Shown in pieces: positions 59,382 through 64,000 of a stretch of 64,000 bases of DNA. The DNA lies in assembly GCF_021134715.1 (NCBI RefSeq), contig NC_060024.1, positions 3,782,001 to 3,846,000 on the forward strand, in the 5' to 3' direction. Source of the stretch: Daphnia pulex. Taxonomy: Eukaryota > Arthropoda > Branchiopoda > Diplostraca > Daphniidae. The translations under genes were made by a program, and so were the position numbers. A model generated the notes under the pieces. That model had not been told where the DNA came from, made no database searches, and worked only from the letters and a program-made list of their open reading frames with translations. Each line of letters starts with the position of its first letter. Positions within the stretch are counted from its first letter, which is position 1.

Positions 59382-61821
59382 ATGGTCATGACTATCCAAG
59401 CACTTCATTTTGCTCTCGAGTGGTTTACAACCCCGAGCAATGTGACTTTGTTCTCACTGATGGCAATTTTCTCGATTTTTGTTTTAGTGGCTTTAATAAA
59501 ACGGGTGATATTTGTCAAACGAATTAACAGAATTCCAGGTTTACCTTGCGGAATTACTATAATCGGAAATGCTCCCACATTTCTTGTCCCTCCCGAAGGT
59601 AAGCTACTTAAAATACAATTTGGTAATTGCATTTAGAAGTTTTTATTTTTCTTGTGAATGTAGAAATTCTCAATCGTTTGACTGGCTATGTAGCTGCTAT
59701 GCAATCTTCAGACCCAGTTCTACGTTCATGGGCAGGACCATTTCCATTTTTTATCTTATTTACTGCCGAATCATTCGAGGTTACATAATATCTTGACAGT
59801 TATCCCGCGTGTTTTATTTTATCTTCACCAAATATTAGATTACATCTTATCAGTGTTTATTTACATTTATATGTTTGAATGATTTTTATGTTAATCTTCA
59901 ATTTCTACTGCCAGGTTATATTGAGCAGCAGAAAGTTGATTGATAAAAGCCGTGACTACAATTATCTAAAACCTTGGTTAAACACAGGTTTACTTACAAG
60001 CACAGGTATACATAGCCTAAAGTAAAAAAAAACTATGCACTATTTTTTTAAACAATGGTATTTTGATCAAATAGGGAGAAAATGGTTTGAACGACGAAAA
60101 ATGCTGACGCCAACCTTCCATTTTAAAATTTTGGAAGATTTTGTACAAGTATTTAATGAACAGAGTCAGAATTTGATACAGCAGCTCCACGACGCAATTA
60201 AATTAAAAAATGAAATTGATGTATACCCTTTTATCACGCGATGCACTCTTGACATCATATGTGGTTTGTTCATCATTTTTGTACGCATATATTTGTATAT
60301 CACTTTATTAACTATCACCTGTTTCGTTCAAAACATGCAGATACTGCGATGGGTTGCAATGTTGATGCCCAAGCAAAAAGTGACAGTGAATACGTCAAAG
60401 CCGTTTACACGTAATCTCTTTCTTCATTTTTTATCACCGTTAAAATAAGTAAATGTTATATTTATGGTGTAGCTTAATATCTTGATATTTTTAACTGGTT
60501 GAAAGAATGAGCGAAATTGTAGCTGCAAGGCAGTCGCGACCATGGATTCAACCAAACATTTTGTTTCAAATGTCCGAATACAGTTCAAAGCAACGCAAAG
60601 TTCTTTGTGTATTGCATAGTTTTACCGATGACGTAAGGTCTTATAGTTGACGCTTTAGTTAAACTTTTTGGAATAATGTACTTAAGGTAAATTTTATGCG
60701 TCAGGTAATCCGAAGAAGTAAAATGGAAAGAATGGAACAGAATACCAACAAAATTACCACTCAATACCAAGACGATGACAGTTTCGTTGCAAGTAAGTTT
60801 ATCGAATTTTTCTCAAAAGAAATTGAATAAAACCCATTATATTATTGTCTTTACAGAAAAAAAACGTCTGGCACTTTTAGATCTTCTTCTTGATGCATCG
60901 AAAAATGGAGAAGTGCTAAGCGATCTTGATATTCGCGAAGAAGTAGATACCTTCATGTTTGAGGTAAATGAATAAAACCATATAACGAGGCATATAATAT
61001 ATTTTTAATGAAATCGATTTCCAAAGGGTCATGACACAACAACCGCTGCTATCAACTGGTCGTTACTTCTAATAGGAAGCTATCCACAAGTGCAGGTCAA
61101 AAATAATTATAAAATAAAATTGTTGTTTTGTTTGTTCTCTCAATGTTTTATTCTCTATTTTGAAAAATGGGTGCAGGAAAGATTAAATGAAGAACTTGAT
61201 CGCGTTTTTGGAGGATCGGATCGTCCGGCAACGATGGCTGATCTAAGTGAATTAAAATACCTCGAATGCTGCATTAAGGAAGCTTTACGTTTATACCCTA
61301 GCGTCCCTATCATTGGTCGTAAACTGAACGAAGATACCGTCATACGTAACCGACATTGTATTTGGTTTACCCTAGAATATGTTTGTCTAATAAATCTTGG
61401 CGTATATAGATGGCTACACATTGCCAGCAAACACAACAGTGGGTCTCATGACTTACATTCTACATAGGGATCCGAAAAATTTTCCTGATCCTGAATTGTA
61501 TCAGCCTGAGCGTTTTTTTGAAACCAACAGTCGAGGACGACATCCTTATGCCTACGTTCCGTTTAGCGCAGGACCCCGCAATTGCATTGGTAAATTAGAG
61601 CTGTTAAAATCCGTAGTTATAATTAGATAATTATTGCTGTTTCCCTTCATAAAGGCCAAAAATTCGCCTTGATGGAAGAAAAAGTAATTTTGAGCAGCAT
61701 ATTTCGAAATTTCCATATAAAAGCACTGGACAAGAGGGAAGAATTAATTCTTTTGATCGAACTAATCTTGCGTCCCCGTAATGGAATCCGCCTTCTTCTA
61801 ACGCCAAAACAAAAAGATTAA
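59382..61821 (+). CDS. CYP4-family cytochrome P450 (microsomal)
   Basis: About eleven exons join in frame from ATG at 59382 to TAA at 61819-61821, near 500 residues, the family size. A membrane anchor lies at residues 20-45 ([20 protein letters not shown]), followed by a Pro hinge (IPGLP). Then come [14 protein letters not shown] (helix C), [11 protein letters not shown] (the ETAMG-type CYP4 block), [20 protein letters not shown] (helix I), KEALRLYP (ExxR), PERF and the heme loop [18 protein letters not shown] is typical of CYP4. Introns are about 60-150 bp. Such enzymes are ER-bound monooxygenases acting on fatty acids, hormones or xenobiotics; the substrate is not predictable. No lesion was found, in contrast to the P450 at the left edge. 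Confidence 0.92.
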
Positions 61822-62354
61822 CTGTATTTGTATATATTTTTTTATATGAATCGCCTAATTATTTTGTTAAATTAGATCATCTTCTTTTATGTCCTAAGGC
61901 AAAAAGATGTGTCCATATAATTCGATGGATCATCTTCAAATATATGTTATCAAGTATTATGGTATCAACTAGATAGATTCAAGTATCCTGGTGAACTAAA
62001 TACTGCAAGGATGTGGACTGTTCAAGCATTTTTCAATCCTTTCCCAATTGTTAAGAATTGTTCTAACATTTTTAAAATACGTCGTTGAATGTGTTACTCC
62101 CCGGGGATCAAAGTTTTCTGAATTTAAATGTATGAAAATGAGAAACAGTAATTTTTAGTACAGTTTTCTCGTGAATGAATATTTAAGCGCAATTATACGC
62201 ACTGAAGAAAAGAGATGAGATAAACGAGAAAAAAATCAGTAGTTAATCCCAAGCGAGAGAAAAGAAAAGTCCTTAAACTGCAAAGATAATTTTTAATGTT
62301 ATTCAGAGGTAGTAAAATACATTATTTCAGTTTTAAACGAAATACTCAAGGTAG
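61822..62354. other. 3' flank of the CYP4-type gene
   Basis: AT-rich, no coding signal. Confidence 0.4.
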
Positions 62355-62432
62355 GAGGCTCAGCAATGTGGAGAAGAGGCTCAGCAACGTGGAGAAGAGG
62401 CTCAGCAACGCGAACGTGCTGAAGAGGCTCGA
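62355..62432 (+). repeat. 21-bp tandem repeat, once coding
   Basis: Three copies of GAGGCTCAGCAACGTGGAGA-A follow each other and translate to the heptad EAQQRGE, then REAEEA-like residues and a stop at about 62433. It looks like the remnant of a coiled-coil gene. Confidence 0.75.
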
Positions 62433-62818
62433 TAGCTGAATGGCCCATCGCTTCAAGGATCCTTCGTTTTGTTCCGTCCGCACTTTCCTTCTCCCTCTCT
62501 CCCCCTCTTCCCGGGGGATCTCATTTTGAAGAACCCCTCAAAAAGCTGTGACGAGGCCTTACGGCCAAATCCTACAAGTTGACGGTACCACCTCCTCATA
62601 GACCATGACTGATCGCAAAGTCCATAACTTGACACACAGCAGACACTTCCCTACTAACACGGCCCATCCTCTTTATGTAAGATGTAGATAAATATGGGAT
62701 GAATAGATCCAGGTCGCAATTGGGGCGGTAGTATAGCGTAGGTATAAATTTATTCGGATCTAGGATGGGATCAAATAAAGAATATTCATCGTAGATCCAC
62801 CAGCGTATATTCATTAAC
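62433..62818. other. gene debris
   Basis: No intact frame. Short stretches continue the look of a decayed coding region but cannot be assigned. Confidence 0.3.
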
Positions 62819-63060
62819 ATACAGTACCCACCAAACTATTAGGTACACCCCCCTTTTTTCAGTGCATTCTTATGGCACTACGTGTCTTAGAAAAAGTGCA
62901 AATACTACCCGAATGGCTTGGGCTAGATTTTTTTTCTTTTATTTCTGAGTAGATCTAATGATGATCTACATTTTTTACACACACAAAATTGTTGTAGGAT
63001 TAACCCCCACGGTGCTACGGTATCGTTCACTTTATTAGGTATGTAGATGTAACAAAAGCA
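62819..63060. mobile_element. Tc1/mariner-like terminal remnant
   Basis: TACAGTACCCACCAAACTAT followed by TAGGTACACCCCC at 62819 resembles a Tc1-type terminal repeat start at a TA. A related phrase, TTCACTTTATTAGGTA, occurs at about 63026. No transposase is present. Confidence 0.4.
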
Positions 63061-63209
63061 TGTACAAGTTGAGCAGTCGCAGAATCAGAAAGAAATGTCC
63101 TAATTCGCGAAATACGATGCATATGATAATATGCCCTGCATCACATTGAATTAATTTGGGGCTCCATAGTCAAATGAGACTCAAAATTACACCAAGGTTA
63201 TAGATATTT

Positions 63210-63881
63210 TTAGACGGAATAATTGGCATACCACCAACCAGCAACCACTAGTGGATGTTCATGGGGCGTATGGTTTCCATGTACGAGGAGCGCATTAGTC
63301 TTGCTTTCATTGAATTTCATCCGATTCGCTGACAACCATTGCTTTGTCTTACCAATACAGTTTGACAAAGCAGCATATGCAATTCGTGGTTCCATGCCAT
63401 CAACAGTCGACTTGAACGTTTTGTGTTGTTGAGCATCATTAGCAAAGTACTGGTCGCTGACACCATGATAAACGGCAATATCATGTATTGGGCTGTTGTA
63501 CAAAGTAAACATAACAAGGTCTAGGGCTGACCCTTTTGGTACCCCACAAGTTAAGAAAATCGGGGGAGACGTGACACCAAATACTTGAACAGACTATGAG
63601 CGATTTGCAAGATAGGAACTGAACCAAGCAAGGGCTGAACCACAAATATCAAAATGAGCTGACAGGCGATCAAGAATTATGGAATGGTCGATCGGGTCGA
63701 ACGCTGTACTTTGATCAAGCAGCGCGAGGATCGCAGCATTCCCTCCATCTACGGCCATGAGCAGATCATTCATGACTCGAAGCAGCGCTGTTTCTGTGGA
63801 ATGATCTGGACGATATGCAGATTGCACCGGCACCAGAAGATTGGATGACTGGAGATGAGTCATGATTTGTTTGTTCAACAC
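63210..63881 (-). mobile_element. second LINE fragment, reverse transcriptase domain
   Basis: Minus-strand frames read VPVQSAYRPDHSTETALLRV, LLDQSTAFDPIDHSIILDRL, TCGVPKGSALD and a degenerate catalytic box QYFANDAQQH (YADD lost), then WLSANRMKFNESKTNALLV. Frameshifts near 63510-63590 split it. The order is the same as in the L2-like fragment at 37-38 kb, but the sequence is clearly divergent from it. Confidence 0.85.
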
Positions 63882-64000
63882 ACCCTTGCATTAACAAGGC
63901 CAAAAGATAAAAATTTCTTCACCTCACTTGCTCTTCTTTAATTTTTGCGTTCTAAACTTTATTGCTTGTATTAAAAAAAAATTTTTCAGAGCTTTTTTGG
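63882..64000. other. right window edge
   Basis: A short AT-rich end without features. The reverse transcriptase similarity ends near 63881. Confidence 0.4.

Overview
The window looks like nuclear DNA of a small-genome crustacean, most likely a cladoceran such as Daphnia. Introns are mostly 60-80 bp with GT..AG ends, genes are close together on both strands, and the gene set is arthropod: a twist transcription factor, a mitochondrial-clan and a CYP4-clan cytochrome P450, an insulin/relaxin-type peptide and a T-synthase. The species call is inference; no sequence search was run.

The left 36 kb is gene-bearing. In order it holds: a mitochondrial-clan P450 with a frameshift and a stop codon (1-2334, minus); a foldback repeat (3.2-4.3 kb); a threonine synthase-like PLP enzyme (4759-6716, minus); an RS-rich protein with two U1-type zinc fingers (7464-11939, minus); a core-1 beta-1,3-galactosyltransferase with a His-rich stem (13748-15497, plus); twist (17429-18588, minus) followed by about 9.4 kb without genes; an MFSD8-like lysosomal transporter (27943-30403, minus); an insulin/relaxin-like peptide with a clear TATA box (31115-31826, plus); and an SLC5 sodium-solute symporter (33369-35798, minus). 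These genes do not form one pathway.

From 36 kb on the sequence is mostly mobile DNA and gene debris: an L2-like LINE fragment, a tRNA-derived SINE-like piece, a complete P-element-type transposon (39414-43321) with 157-bp terminal inverted repeats and an exact 8-bp target duplication, a decayed F-box gene with a duplicated first exon, an integrase fragment, a broken Lys/Ser-rich gene, a frameshifted TBP fragment that keeps its intron, an ankyrin scrap, a duplicated hAT fragment and a second LINE. Two intact genes sit in it: an intronless class A GPCR (55749-56732, plus) and a multi-exon CYP4-type P450 (59382-61821, plus).

The strongest items for a second look are the P-like element, the insulin-like peptide, the foldback repeat, the recurrent palindrome TAGGCCTA (11 copies found by eye, all noncoding, all in the first 27.3 kb) and the lesions in the first P450. 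Exon borders were placed by eye from splice sites and reading frame.
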